Positions 51,417 to 60,812 of a stretch of DNA of 64,000 bases are shown here, in pieces; position 1 is the stretch's first letter, and each line of letters opens with the position of its first letter. The stretch is from CAZOWM01 sp964583615. GTDB taxonomy: Bacteria; Spirochaetota; B62-G9; DRHN01. The notes under the pieces were generated by a model. That model made no database searches, was not told the origin of the DNA, and saw only the letters and a list, made by a program, of their open reading frames with translations. The translations under genes and the position numbers were made by a program. The stretch lies in the NCBI GenBank assembly GCA_964583615.1, contig CAZOWM010000002.1:55107-119106 (forward strand), written 5' to 3'.

Positions 51417-52784
51417 ATGAATATACTTCTCATATCACCATCCACAGAGCAGGAAATCAAGACGGGAAAATTCTCCAGGATCCCGCAGCTGGCGCTGCCC
51501 CTCATCGCCGGTCTGACTCCCGAGAAGCACGAGGTGCACATCGTTGAAGAGGAGCTGGAGCCGGTTAACTTCGATACCTCCTGCGACCTTGTGGGAATCA
51601 GCTGCATGACGTCCAACGCACCCAGAGCTTACCTGATCGCCCAACAGTTCAGGATGCGGGGAAAGAAAGTGGTCATGGGCGGGATTCATCCGTCCATATT
51701 GCCGGATGAGGCGTTGCGGTTTGCAGACTCCGTTGTTATCGGAGAGGCAGAGGGTGTGTGGAGCCAGGTTCTCGAAGACGCAGAATTTGGAAAACTGAAA
51801 CCCCGGTACCACAAGCCCTATCCTCCGCTTGACCGTTATGTGCCCAAAATGACAAACGGGGTAAAGAGGAGGCCTTTCAGGATCATTCCTCTGATGACCA
51901 CCCGCGGGTGCCCCTTCGACTGTGAGTTCTGCTGCGTGAATAACGTGTTCGGACACAAGGTCCGGCACGTACCTGTCGAAAACGTGGTGAGGGACATCAC
52001 CGATTCCGGCGGGAAGCTTTACATGTTCCTCGACGATAATATCATCGGCAACCCGAAATACGCGCGCGAGCTCTTCGGAGCGATCAAGCCGCTCGGGATC
52101 AGCTGGGTCGGGCAGGCTTCAATCTCCTTCATCAAAGACGAAAGCATGTTGAGGCTCGCAGCGGAGAGCGGATGCGTAGGGCTGTTTTTCGGCCTGGAGA
52201 GCGTATCCCGTAAACAGCTGGAGAAGATGAGAAAGTCCATAAAGGACATCGACAAAATCGAAGAAGCGATACAGAAAGTGAAAGATAATGGAATCGGTTT
52301 CCACGCATCCATGATCTTCGGGTTCGATGACGACACGGTAAGCATATTTGAGGATACCCTCCGTTTCCTCAACAAAAACAAGATATATTCGGTCTCCCTC
52401 AACACCCTTACTCCGTATCCCGGCACCAGGTTGTATGACCGTTTGAAACAGCAGGGGAGGCTGCTCACTGAGGACTGGCAGTACTATGATCACAAAACGG
52501 TCGTGTTTACCCCGATGCACATGACACCCTCCCAGCTTCAGGAAGGCAGGATGTGGGTATTCAGGGAGTTCACCAGGATGTCTACCATTCTGAAAAAAGC
52601 GCCCTTTTATCTCGACCACCCGCTGTACTTCGCTGGATTGTCCATCGGCCGCAGGAAGGCATGCAGACAGGATCTTCGCAGGTTCCCACATCTCGTCTCT
52701 CACAGTTTCCCGCAGGAGACATATACCGAAAAGGCGGGGGAAAAATCTTTTGCGGCTCTTGACGCTTCTCCTGTACCAATATGA
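51417..52784 (+). CDS. B12-binding-domain radical SAM protein
   Basis: This protein of 455 residues has an N-terminal cobalamin-binding-like Rossmann domain (about 1-130, without the D-x-H-x-x-G lower-ligand motif) and a radical SAM barrel. The 4Fe-4S cysteines are in RGCPFDCEFCCV (about residue 165, C-x3-C-x2-C). SAM-binding phrases such as FFGLESVSRKQLEKM and FHASMIFGFDDDT follow. A C-terminal helical domain completes the architecture of the class B methyltransferase or lipid-modifying group (HpnP/BchE-like), but the substrate is unknown. The start has AGAAGG upstream. It is followed 51 bases later by the RRM gene. Confidence 0.9.
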   Translation: MNILLISPSTEQEIKTGKFSRIPQLALPLIAGLTPEKHEVHIVEEELEPVNFDTSCDLVGISCMTSNAPRAYLIAQQFRMRGKKVVMGGIHPSILPDEALRFADSVVIGEAEGVWSQVLEDAEFGKLKPRYHKPYPPLDRYVPKMTNGVKRRPFRIIPLMTTRGCPFDCEFCCVNNVFGHKVRHVPVENVVRDITDSGGKLYMFLDDNIIGNPKYARELFGAIKPLGISWVGQASISFIKDESMLRLAAESGCVGLFFGLESVSRKQLEKMRKSIKDIDKIEEAIQKVKDNGIGFHASMIFGFDDDTVSIFEDTLRFLNKNKIYSVSLNTLTPYPGTRLYDRLKQQGRLLTEDWQYYDHKTVVFTPMHMTPSQLQEGRMWVFREFTRMSTILKKAPFYLDHPLYFAGLSIGRRKACRQDLRRFPHLVSHSFPQETYTEKAGEKSFAALDASPVPI

Positions 52785-52835
52785 TTGAGAAAGCTATATT
52801 ACAGGCATGTAGTTAATTGAAAAAAGGAGGAAAGA

Positions 52836-53138
52836 GTGAATATCTATGTTGGTCATTTGTCGAGTGAGGTCACTGAAGAGGACTTGCGAAAGGCGTTCGA
52901 GGATTACGGGCAGGTCGCATCGGTGAAAATAATCATGGATAAGTTTACCGGTGTGTCAAGGGGCTTTGGATTCGTGGAGATGCCCTCCAAAAGTGATGCT
53001 GAGTCCGCGATCAGCGGTCTAAACGGCACTGAGCTGATGGGGCAACCTCTCACCGTGAACGAGGCGCGCCCTCGCTCTGACGATCATCGGGGCGGAGGAA
53101 GAAGACCTAGCAGAGGCGGCGGGCGGCGCTCCTGGTAA
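52836..53138 (+). CDS. RNA-binding protein with RRM domain
   Basis: This protein of 100 residues has a single RNA-recognition motif: RNP2 is NIYVGHLS at the start and RNP1 is RGFGFVEM (about residues 44-51). A short glycine/arginine-rich tail (GGGRRPSRGGGRR) follows. Such bacterial RRM proteins bind single-stranded RNA and are often cold induced. A GTG start with AAAGGAGG 7 bases away is used. It is close to the DEAD-box helicase, a functionally matching pair. Confidence 0.95.
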   Translation: MNIYVGHLSSEVTEEDLRKAFEDYGQVASVKIIMDKFTGVSRGFGFVEMPSKSDAESAISGLNGTELMGQPLTVNEARPRSDDHRGGGRRPSRGGGRRSW

Positions 53139-53635
53139 TCTCCTCTACCGCATCTACCGCACAGTTTTCTGCACGAAATGGGAATACATGTGTAATTTCT
53201 GGGGTGAGGAAGGTGATTGTATCGGCACGGTGCGGGCCTGAGCCCTTCTCGTATGTATGAGACACGTGCCTTCGAAACCCTGAAACGACGTCTGGTCTGC
53301 GCTGGATTTGGGCGAAGATGTGCATCCCTGCAACCGTATTCTACGAATGTCTCCCTATGGACGTCCATCTTTATGCTGATCCTGCCGCAGAACCTTCGGC
53401 CGCGGATCTTCTGCCTTATCCAGCTGCAGCTACTTCTCAAAGGGAAGCGCGGGAACCTTTCTGTATACCCTCATGTCCTCCTCGAGCTCAAGATTGTTCG
53501 TCTCGATGAGCTACACGATGTAATTTCGCAGCATCTTCTCCCTGCCCCGTAACTTCCCACAGCGTTCCTCAATTTAACCGTAGACCGCTGACATCAGAAG
53601 TTTCCGATTCCCATTTCTCCCAGATGTTAAAAAAC
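53139..53635. other. Intergenic region, no gene recognised
   Basis: Nearly 500 bases after the RRM gene hold several overlapping frames on both strands without recognisable products or ribosome-binding sites. No terminator hairpin with a T-run is evident after the RRM gene. Confidence 0.5.
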
Positions 53636-53806
53636 TTATTGGGAAATTGGGTCGTTTATACCTAATTTCTTGATCAGGTTTCTCGCAATAACTACACCAG
53701 TATCACTCAATAAAGGCGCTTGTTTACTTTCCTTGAGTACTACAGGTGGGTTTGTAAAATGTGCTTGATTTTTTTCTGCTATCTGTTATAATTCTTTTTG
53801 TATCAC
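53636..53806 (-). pseudogene. Transposase N-terminal remnant (possibly IS1380-like)
   Basis: A GTG at 53806 with AGGAGG upstream starts VIQKEL, then an in-frame TAA at 53786-53788. The same frame continues as QIAEKNQAHFTNPPVV and LLSDTGVVIARNLIKKLGI before a stop at 53636. The pattern of a short lead, then L-[ST]-x-x-x-G-[LV]-x-[LI]-x-x-x-x-x-[KR]-[LI]-G is how IS1380-type transposases begin. Only about 57 of 400-plus codons remain. The AT-rich DNA just outside (53860-53880) could hold an old end. Confidence 0.35.
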
Positions 53807-53936
53807 TTTAAATTCCTCCTATGTGTTTGTTGGTATGTTGTAATTAACTACTATTCAAACACTTAGGGGTTTTTTGTCAAGAGCTTTTTCCTTATCGCTT
53901 AATTTGGGTTATTATATTTATTATGGGAAATCGTCT

Positions 53937-54233
53937 ATGGAGATAATAGAGATAAATAAAAATCGAAGATCGATTATGAAAATAACCGAAGATGAAAGAA
54001 AATTGATCCTTGATTGTTTAGAAATATATAAATCAAAAATAGGAAAAGATGAAATATATGAAATAGACAAATTGAAGTACAATGTCATTAATCAGAATGA
54101 GAGAATCAGTATATCAAAACTCGAAGTATATAAGATACAAGAGGTGCTCAATAAGGTAGGTGCTTTTACAACAGGGATCAATGATTTAATAAAAGTGTTT
54201 CAGTATCTGGTAGATAAGATCAACGCTGAATAA
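53937..54233 (+). CDS. Hypothetical AT-rich small protein
   Basis: This protein of about 98 residues is charged and helical (MEIIEINKNRRSIMKITEDE at its start, then ERISISKLEVYKIQEVLNKV). I do not recognise a family. The frame is open further upstream but without a better ribosome-binding site; an internal ATG at 53976 is an alternative start. Codon use is strongly AT-biased relative to the neighbouring genes, and a transposase remnant lies upstream, so it is probably foreign. A restriction, toxin-antitoxin or phage small protein are possible but unsupported. Confidence 0.5.
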   Translation: MEIIEINKNRRSIMKITEDERKLILDCLEIYKSKIGKDEIYEIDKLKYNVINQNERISISKLEVYKIQEVLNKVGAFTTGINDLIKVFQYLVDKINAE

Positions 54234-54611
54234 TCTGTTGACCCCCACTTCCCCCATACAACAAGAAGAGAGTTGACGGTTGCCACAATGAAGGAGTTGT
54301 CTTTGAGGTTTAAACTGAGCGGAACTCAGTCTCCATGATGTCGCAGCAGAAAACCCCGTTCAGTGCCTAACATTTTACATTGTAGGGAATAACCACGACC
54401 AGCGCAAGGGGCCTATAGTCAATCAGAAATAAAAAATCTCAGCGTAAAAACTCTTTCAGTTTCTCTTGAAAACAATATTTTATAAATTCCTTGAACTTTT
54501 CGCACATTGTGAAAGTATATAACCAGCACAAAGCGAGTTACAATAGTGCAAATCTGAAGCTTTGTATCAGGAAGGATTTAAACCTTTCGAAATACTGATG
54601 GAGGGTGTGCG
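54234..54611. other. Intergenic region, no gene recognised
   Basis: This stretch of 378 AT-rich bases holds no coding frame of note. It ends with a GGAGGG ribosome-binding site 8 bases before the YD-repeat gene, so the promoter for that gene is probably within it. Confidence 0.5.
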
Positions 54612-55883
54612 ATGTCAGGTGGAAAGAGGTGGCATGTCCTTTTGGCCTGCGTTCCCGCTTTTATCCTGTGTGCATCATCGCTGTACGCAGAATCGGTTCC
54701 TCTCGATGTAAAACAACATGATTTATCGGGACCAGTAAAAAAGGTCATTGAAACGCAAACAGGTTTTAAAGAGATCTACGGAAAATGGAGACAGTCAGGA
54801 ATATCTCTTGTACAAGAGATCATGTTCAACAGGCAAGAAAAAAAGACGAGTGAAATAATGTATAGCGGGGGAAATTGGACACAGACAGTTGACTATATCT
54901 ACGATGACTCTGAAATGATAAAGGAGATCAAGTATATCGGCAGCAACTGGGAAAAAATCCAATACTTCGACGGGTCGGGGAAAATGATCGAAGAGATACG
55001 GCATGACACAAGATACGATCGGATTCTGGAGAGCTGGAATAAAACCAAAGAAAAAAACGGAATCACCATTGAATACAGATCATACTACAGTGATGGGAGC
55101 TTGAGTCGAAAAGAAATCACCTCATTTGATATGGCCGGGAGAGTTACTGAAAAACAGTACGATCCACGGGGTGAAGATTTCCGGAAGTGGGAATACGACT
55201 ACGATGCAGCCGGCAATCTTGTAAAGGGACAGTACTTCGATAAGTCATACATTCCGAAGGATACCTGGCACTCCACATACGATGAGCGGGGAAATCTTAC
55301 TGAGGTTCGCCATGGCAATATTCAATATAAGGATAATCTGCATTCGATACGAACATATTTCTATGACGACCGAAACAGGTTGATACGGCAGTTCGTGCGC
55401 CGTTATTCCCAAAATGGAGACCTGGAGTACATTTTTTCATATTCGTACGATATACACGGGAATATCATAGAGGAAGTATACCAGCACAAGGAAGAGAGTT
55501 TTTCAACAAAGTGGTCATACGCCTATGACTCCATGAATGAACGGACGAGAGAAACCTTCTACAATAGTGAAGGTGTGGTTTTCACCGGGTATCTTGTCAC
55601 AAACGAGTATGACTCAGAGAGCAGACTCGTAGACACGATTCGCTATGACCTTTCGGGCACACAGCAATCGAGAACGAGTCATACATACAATGGGCATGGC
55701 CATCTCACCGAGAGTGCCGCATATAATCCCGACAATTCACTGAACAATAAGACAACATACGAATATAATTACGATGAATGGGGTAATTGGGTTGAGAAAA
55801 GGACTTTTACGACAAACAACCTGCGCGAAGCGTACAGTATCCCCACGCTGATCCAGTTTAGAACAATTTCTTACTACGACTGA
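54612..55883 (+). CDS. Exported YD-repeat-like protein
   Basis: This protein of 423 residues has a signal peptide (WHVLLACVPAFILCASSLYA) and then a series of Rhs/YD-type repeats of about 25-35 residues (for example YDYDAAGNLVKGQYF, STYDERGNLTEVRH, YSYDIHGNIIEEVY, YEYNYDEWGNWVEK). These make extended beta sheet and are found in surface and toxin-related proteins, though no toxin domain is present. It is probably periplasmic or surface-exposed. It is convergent with the VWA gene, 10 bases between stops. Confidence 0.85.
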   Translation: MSGGKRWHVLLACVPAFILCASSLYAESVPLDVKQHDLSGPVKKVIETQTGFKEIYGKWRQSGISLVQEIMFNRQEKKTSEIMYSGGNWTQTVDYIYDDSEMIKEIKYIGSNWEKIQYFDGSGKMIEEIRHDTRYDRILESWNKTKEKNGITIEYRSYYSDGSLSRKEITSFDMAGRVTEKQYDPRGEDFRKWEYDYDAAGNLVKGQYFDKSYIPKDTWHSTYDERGNLTEVRHGNIQYKDNLHSIRTYFYDDRNRLIRQFVRRYSQNGDLEYIFSYSYDIHGNIIEEVYQHKEESFSTKWSYAYDSMNERTRETFYNSEGVVFTGYLVTNEYDSESRLVDTIRYDLSGTQQSRTSHTYNGHGHLTESAAYNPDNSLNNKTTYEYNYDEWGNWVEKRTFTTNNLREAYSIPTLIQFRTISYYD

Positions 55884-55893
55884 GATTCCATGA

Positions 55894-57906
55894 TCACTGC
55901 GATAATAGCCGCCGAACTTCATCGTCCAGGGGTAAAATGATCTGTGCAACAGAATCGACTGTCTCATTTATGCCGTTTATTACCCGGGCAAAAAGAATAA
56001 CAGAAGAGGGTGTTTCGATTATCATACCCCCAACCAGATAATCGGCCAAAAGCTCAGTCGCTGCTTTCAGAGCAGCATCGGTGTCCATTAAATCGGTGCG
56101 GTCGAGGTCCCATTCCCGAAGGTATGAATCCAGCTCTCCTTCAGGGACTATGGAGAGAGCGGATATTTTTTTTAGCTCCCCATTCACCTTCCTCTCTATC
56201 AGACGTTTCAAAGAGGATGCGCCGCCATCCCTCTGCGTGAACCCGTAAAAAACAACCGATCCCGACTTCTTGGTTTGAAGTTCCAGTATGAGCTCATCAA
56301 CCAGATCTGAAACCTGTTTTTCTATCGACGCCTCCGTAACGGTGGGTAAAATTTCAGTTTCCTCCAGTAACCTTGTCACAATCTCGCTCGGTAAACCGAG
56401 TTCTTGCGAAAGTTTCTTTATATACATATCGAAAATGGCAAGCTCGTCTTTGAAGATAGTCTTTTCCAGACGCAGATGGGTGTTATGGATCTCTTTTTTC
56501 AGTGCAATGCAAATATCAAGGCATCGCTGTTTTCTCGCGCGAATTGATTTTTGTGTCTCCTCTATTTCCAGGTGCACCACATCGTCATAATGAGTTGTCT
56601 GCTGTACATCGCGGTTTTGCCAGATGAGTCTTCCGAGTCCATATATATTTCGAGAATCCTCCTGGCTTGAATAGTAAAGCGTTCCTATAACTTTCAACGC
56701 CTGAGCGATATGAAGCATGGTTCCCGCTTTGAGAACCATTGGATTTGAAAAACCGGTATAGGATCCCCCCGTATCCGAATATTTCATTCTCATGACATGG
56801 GGACCACTGGTGAGCTTTCTCCCCGATCTATCGCGATAGGTGAGGGTAAAACGTGCAAAATCGTGTGTGCCTTCATTCTGTCCGGAAGGTATTTTCACCT
56901 GCATGAGTATGGTCTCATAGTCACGGGTATGGAGGGTTGGAAGGGAGTACTGTATTTTTCCAGCTTCAATAACATGGTCATATCCCCATGTGTTTTGAAT
57001 ATTCACCTCCTGCAAAAACTCCATTTCCATTTTGAGGTCATAAGCAACGGGAACAACCATGCGGTCAAGATCGGTATTGAAGATCTCATTGATCTTTTCC
57101 CTGTTCGACATGAAGCGTGAGCTGCCGCCGCTTCGATTGGCAAGCTGCGACATCAACTTGAGATTAAAGTCCATGCCAACCCCGACGGTTGAGATATTGA
57201 TTCCCTCTTCGTTGAATCGATCTGCCATTTCCAGTATGTCATTATACTCTCCCAATCCGTCTGATATGAATATGATACGATTGATCGAACCTTCGTGGGA
57301 GCGTGATTTTATCTGTTCATGCCCTGCCAGGATGCCTGCTTTGAGATCTGATTCGCCTTCGGGCTTAACCGCCCGAACCCTTTCGACGAGAATCTTTCGA
57401 CTGCCGATCTCCTTAAGCCTTGTTGCGGGTAGCAGCACATCAGCTGTCTCTGCAAATGCGACAATGGAAACCGTATCTTCTTCACGCAGCCGATAAATAA
57501 AGATGCCAAAGGCTTCCCGGACCCACTCCATCTTGTCCTTTCCGCACATGGATCCGCTCTTATCAAATACAAATGCGAGATTCATCGGCGGAATATCCTC
57601 AAACTTCTCCTTCCTTCCCTGAATACCGATCTGAATTACTTCCTCCTGCCCGTGAATGGACACCTGCCTGTGACCGGCGTGCAGAGTTACTCCAACCTCG
57701 GTTTTGGGATAGGGATATTGATAATCAATCTCCGCGATATAGGAGTCTATGTGTATCTCTTCAGGAGGGATTATTTTCCCCTGCTCGGCAACATACTTGC
57801 CGCGTTCAGCAGACTCTTCTTTTGCACCGCTCGACCATGCGAGGGAGGGCAGGATACTCAGGATACCAATAATCAGAATGCACGGAACGAAAGCTTTTTT
57901 TATCAT
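55894..57906 (-). CDS. Exported von Willebrand factor A protein with FlgO-like C-terminus
   Basis: This protein of 670 residues has a signal peptide ending AWSSGAKEES. The VWA domain (from about residue 115) has the MIDAS motif DKSGS and the threonine/aspartate partners (FISDGLGEY). A central beta-sandwich-like and helical part follows. The last 120 residues (VVFYGFTQRDGG, then LADYLVGGMIIET and VILFARVI) look like the FlgO/CsgG-type domain in which short peptides give a test-and-set pattern of beta strands. The start at 57906 has GGAGGAG 4 bases away. A role in envelope assembly or adhesion is possible; the combination is unusual. Confidence 0.85.
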   Translation of the reverse strand: MIKKAFVPCILIIGILSILPSLAWSSGAKEESAERGKYVAEQGKIIPPEEIHIDSYIAEIDYQYPYPKTEVGVTLHAGHRQVSIHGQEEVIQIGIQGRKEKFEDIPPMNLAFVFDKSGSMCGKDKMEWVREAFGIFIYRLREEDTVSIVAFAETADVLLPATRLKEIGSRKILVERVRAVKPEGESDLKAGILAGHEQIKSRSHEGSINRIIFISDGLGEYNDILEMADRFNEEGINISTVGVGMDFNLKLMSQLANRSGGSSRFMSNREKINEIFNTDLDRMVVPVAYDLKMEMEFLQEVNIQNTWGYDHVIEAGKIQYSLPTLHTRDYETILMQVKIPSGQNEGTHDFARFTLTYRDRSGRKLTSGPHVMRMKYSDTGGSYTGFSNPMVLKAGTMLHIAQALKVIGTLYYSSQEDSRNIYGLGRLIWQNRDVQQTTHYDDVVHLEIEETQKSIRARKQRCLDICIALKKEIHNTHLRLEKTIFKDELAIFDMYIKKLSQELGLPSEIVTRLLEETEILPTVTEASIEKQVSDLVDELILELQTKKSGSVVFYGFTQRDGGASSLKRLIERKVNGELKKISALSIVPEGELDSYLREWDLDRTDLMDTDAALKAATELLADYLVGGMIIETPSSVILFARVINGINETVDSVAQIILPLDDEVRRLLSQ

Positions 57907-58038
57907 ACACTCCTCCAATAGAAGCTTGTACGAAAATTGATTGATACTTCCATGAATACATCCCTCTCGTCACTGTAATGCAAAACATCATAAAATAACG
58001 CTGGTGTTGAAGGATAAGAACGTAGCGTCCAACACCTG

Positions 58039-58785
58039 CTACAGTTCTTCATGGAGAGTTCCATCCGGCAACATCCAGTCAGGGTGGAATTCTACCCTTT
58101 CTTCCATCTGGTAACGGACACAACTTTCCCAATCACCTCTACAGTAACGCTCAATCCATTCCTGAGAGAGTTTCCCCTTCTCATAGAATCTTTTCATTGG
58201 ACATACTGGATACCATTTGCATTCTGTGAGAACTACCATCAATTTACGATAATTTTTTATCACTTCTTCTCGTAAAGAAGGTCTATGGATAAGAATAGCA
58301 GGATGCTGTAAAGGTAGAATTTTTTTCTCACTTGTGAAATACAACTTTCCGCACACTTCGTTGAACTCCGAGCGGACACCCATTGAAAGTGTGTATTTCT
58401 CAAAGATGTATTTCGTGGCATAGTAACCCAGCGGAACCAGTACTTCAGGATCTATCAGTTCTATTTCCCTATCCAAATATTGACTGCACATCTCGATTTC
58501 ATCCTGCTTCGGCTTTCGATAGTTCGGGAGCATACATTTGACGAGATTGGTCATATAGAGCTTCTTTTTATCCATGCCGACCGTTTCAAACAGTTCGTCC
58601 AACACCTTCCCTGATGGACCAATAAACATCTTCCCTTCTCTATCCTCATTTTGACCCGGTGCCTGAGCAATAAAAAAAAGTTTTGCGTTCACGTTGCCCG
58701 CTCCGCAGAGAGTATGATTTCTCGTCTCGGAGAGCCTGCATTTGGCGCATTTTTTTATTTCTCGATTTAGTTCCTCTAATTGCAC
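58039..58785 (-). CDS. Family-4 uracil-DNA glycosylase with cysteine-rich C-terminal extension
   Basis: This protein of 248 residues removes uracil from DNA. The 4Fe-4S cysteines are Cys13 and Cys16 (KKCAKCRL), one in NLVKCML and one in EIEMCSQY. The catalytic loop is QAPGQNEDREGKMFIGPSG and the HPA motif is LPLQHPAIL. Family-4 enzymes normally end near residue 200. Here a further segment carries a second cysteine set: CKWYPVCPMKRFYEKG, then YCRGDWESCVRYQ. This tail is an unusual addition that could bind a second metal centre. The gene is monocistronic. Confidence 0.9.
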   Translation of the reverse strand: MQLEELNREIKKCAKCRLSETRNHTLCGAGNVNAKLFFIAQAPGQNEDREGKMFIGPSGKVLDELFETVGMDKKKLYMTNLVKCMLPNYRKPKQDEIEMCSQYLDREIELIDPEVLVPLGYYATKYIFEKYTLSMGVRSEFNEVCGKLYFTSEKKILPLQHPAILIHRPSLREEVIKNYRKLMVVLTECKWYPVCPMKRFYEKGKLSQEWIERYCRGDWESCVRYQMEERVEFHPDWMLPDGTLHEEL

Positions 58786-58942
58786 TGTATACTCAACTCA
58801 CAGAGTACTCACACACAGAAGTATGAAATATACGATTTGGATTCCGATAATAATACCTGTACGCAGTAAACGCACAGGTTTTCCCGGCTCGATCACCTGG
58901 ACTTCCACCAATTCTTCACCCTTTTACAGCCGAATGCACCCC

Positions 58943-59956
58943 TCATTCATCAGCGATTTTTACTACGGCATTGGGCTCTTTTATCCTACCATTTTTTACA
59001 AGAATCATGGCATCCGGCAATTCTTCAAACGAGAAAAGTTGACTGCCCATTTTGAGATCTATCTTACTTGCAATATCCAAAAATTCTCTCGCTTCAGATA
59101 TCTTTACATTATAGAGAGTTTTTATATTTCTTCCCCATACGTTTTTTGAGTAATGATTTATCTCAATCGCTGACATGCTCACCGGCGCAAGCACAAGGGT
59201 CCCTCCTATTTTTATCCCGGAGAGCGAAGGCTCGATTAAAGAACCTGCCGGTGGAAATACAATTGCTGAATCAAGCGTGTATGGAATCCCTTTCTTCGAT
59301 GCATCTGCTGCCCACAAAGCCCCGTTTTTCTTTGCCTCTTCAATGTGGTGCGTCGATCGTGTACTGACAAAAACATCAATACCGAGAAAAGTCGCGACTT
59401 TTAACACATAGTATGCAGTAGGGCCAAAACCGTACAGTCCAAGTTTGTCCCCCCTCTTTGATTCTGTCAATTTAAACGCAAAATAGCCTGCGATACCGGG
59501 GCACATGAGTGGTGCAATATCTTCCGGCATCATGTTCACATCATTCAGGGAATGGGCAAAGTCCTCTCCTATGGTCGTGTATTCTGCAAATCCACCGTCC
59601 GTGTCCCATCCTGTAGCTCTGAAATCCGGACAGTAATTCTCTCTCCCTGAGAGGCAATACTTACATTTCCGGCATGTGCTGTGCAGCCAGGACACTCCAA
59701 CTCTGTCGCCTATCCTGTATTTTTTTGCCTTTTCTCCTCTCTCACTCACAACTCCCACAATTTCGTGTCCTAAAATCAGGGGAAGCTTTGTGTGCGGCAG
59801 ATCTCCTTCTGCAATGTGCAGATCTGTTCTGCATATACCACAGACAAGGACTTTGATTTTTATTTCATTGTCCCTCGGGCGAAGTGGAGGAACTTCTAAA
59901 AGCTCCAGTGGTTTTTCTTCAATCTTTGCCTGTTTTTGTAGAACCCACGCTTTCAT
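58943..59956 (-). CDS. Zinc-dependent alcohol dehydrogenase
   Basis: This protein of 337 residues is of the zinc-containing medium-chain dehydrogenase family. Catalytic zinc ligands are in GICRTDLH (Cys) and GHEIVG (His, Glu), and the structural site is CRKCKYCLSGRENYC. The nucleotide-binding motif is LYGFGPTAYY, a variation on GxGxxG. The cytosolic enzyme probably oxidises or reduces a primary alcohol or aldehyde. It is on the same strand as the HD gene, 70 bases downstream. Confidence 0.92.
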   Translation of the reverse strand: MKAWVLQKQAKIEEKPLELLEVPPLRPRDNEIKIKVLVCGICRTDLHIAEGDLPHTKLPLILGHEIVGVVSERGEKAKKYRIGDRVGVSWLHSTCRKCKYCLSGRENYCPDFRATGWDTDGGFAEYTTIGEDFAHSLNDVNMMPEDIAPLMCPGIAGYFAFKLTESKRGDKLGLYGFGPTAYYVLKVATFLGIDVFVSTRSTHHIEEAKKNGALWAADASKKGIPYTLDSAIVFPPAGSLIEPSLSGIKIGGTLVLAPVSMSAIEINHYSKNVWGRNIKTLYNVKISEAREFLDIASKIDLKMGSQLFSFEELPDAMILVKNGRIKEPNAVVKIADE

Positions 59957-60026
59957 AGTTTATCCTGTACGTAGGTAACAATCCCATAAAATTCTTGCAT
60001 AACCCTTAAACTTTTCTCGATACTGC

Positions 60027-60812
60027 TTAACAACAGTTTGTCTCCAAAGTACTTTTAATCCTGGAATAGATATTCAGCACTACATCAGTCTGGGGGAGTA
60101 CATCGAGGATCATTTCTATGTAGCCTCTTTCCTTGACGAGCTGAAATGTTCGCGAGAAGTTCACATCATAAACCCACCCCATCTGAAGCAGTTTGAAATC
60201 GTTGAGCGTCTTTATAGACGCGGCCCGTGCAATTTCTCCTGCCAACAGAGCCTTACATACTTCATCTGACAACTCAGGAACATCCGGCAGATCAAGCTCG
60301 ACGCTGCTATTCCGCGGCCCATTCGTGTTTCTGTAATGGTCAGTAAGAATCCTCCAAATGTCCAGTTTATCAGCATCACGAAGCAACTTGGCAAAAAAGA
60401 GGCATTCTTCTGTTTCGTCTTCCGGCAATTCTGCACGATTATGATACAAAATTACCCTCAGTATCAGGTCTCGCGTTGACGGATCGACCCCATCCAGGAC
60501 ATTCAGTCTTTTAAGTACTCTGACGCCGAGCGCCGCATGGTTTTCTGACGCGAGATCAAGAAAGGTCCCATACTTCGCATACTGTTCAAATCGCCCGACG
60601 TCGTGAAAAAGTGCCATTACTTCTGCACGTAAAAGATCGGCCTCGCTCAGGCCAAGACTTTTCCCAACATCGATTATTTCTGAACATACCCGCAGGCTGT
60701 GTTCTTCTTTCAAATTGATGTTCTGCTGATAATCAAAATCCCCTACTTGGAATGTCCTGGCATACTCAGCAAACCAATTCTTTAATCTTAATAGAGCCTG
60801 TTGATCAATCAT
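60027..60812 (-). CDS. HD-domain phosphohydrolase
   Basis: This protein of 261 residues has the complete HD metal signature: KEEHSLRVC (His), ALFHDVGRF (His-Asp), ILYHNRAEL (His) and LRDADKLDI (Asp). It is larger than the HD protein at 4985 and resembles stand-alone metal-dependent phosphohydrolases of this class, where an FHDVGR variant of HD-x-G-K is common. The substrate is unknown. Confidence 0.9.
   Translation of the reverse strand: MIDQQALLRLKNWFAEYARTFQVGDFDYQQNINLKEEHSLRVCSEIIDVGKSLGLSEADLLRAEVMALFHDVGRFEQYAKYGTFLDLASENHAALGVRVLKRLNVLDGVDPSTRDLILRVILYHNRAELPEDETEECLFFAKLLRDADKLDIWRILTDHYRNTNGPRNSSVELDLPDVPELSDEVCKALLAGEIARAASIKTLNDFKLLQMGWVYDVNFSRTFQLVKERGYIEMILDVLPQTDVVLNIYSRIKSTLETNCC

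Noticed and set aside
58001..58038. GGTGTTG/CAACACC hairpin after the uracil-DNA glycosylase gene
   Set aside because: Stem is only 7 bp with a 20-base loop and a weak T-tract, so I did not call a terminator.
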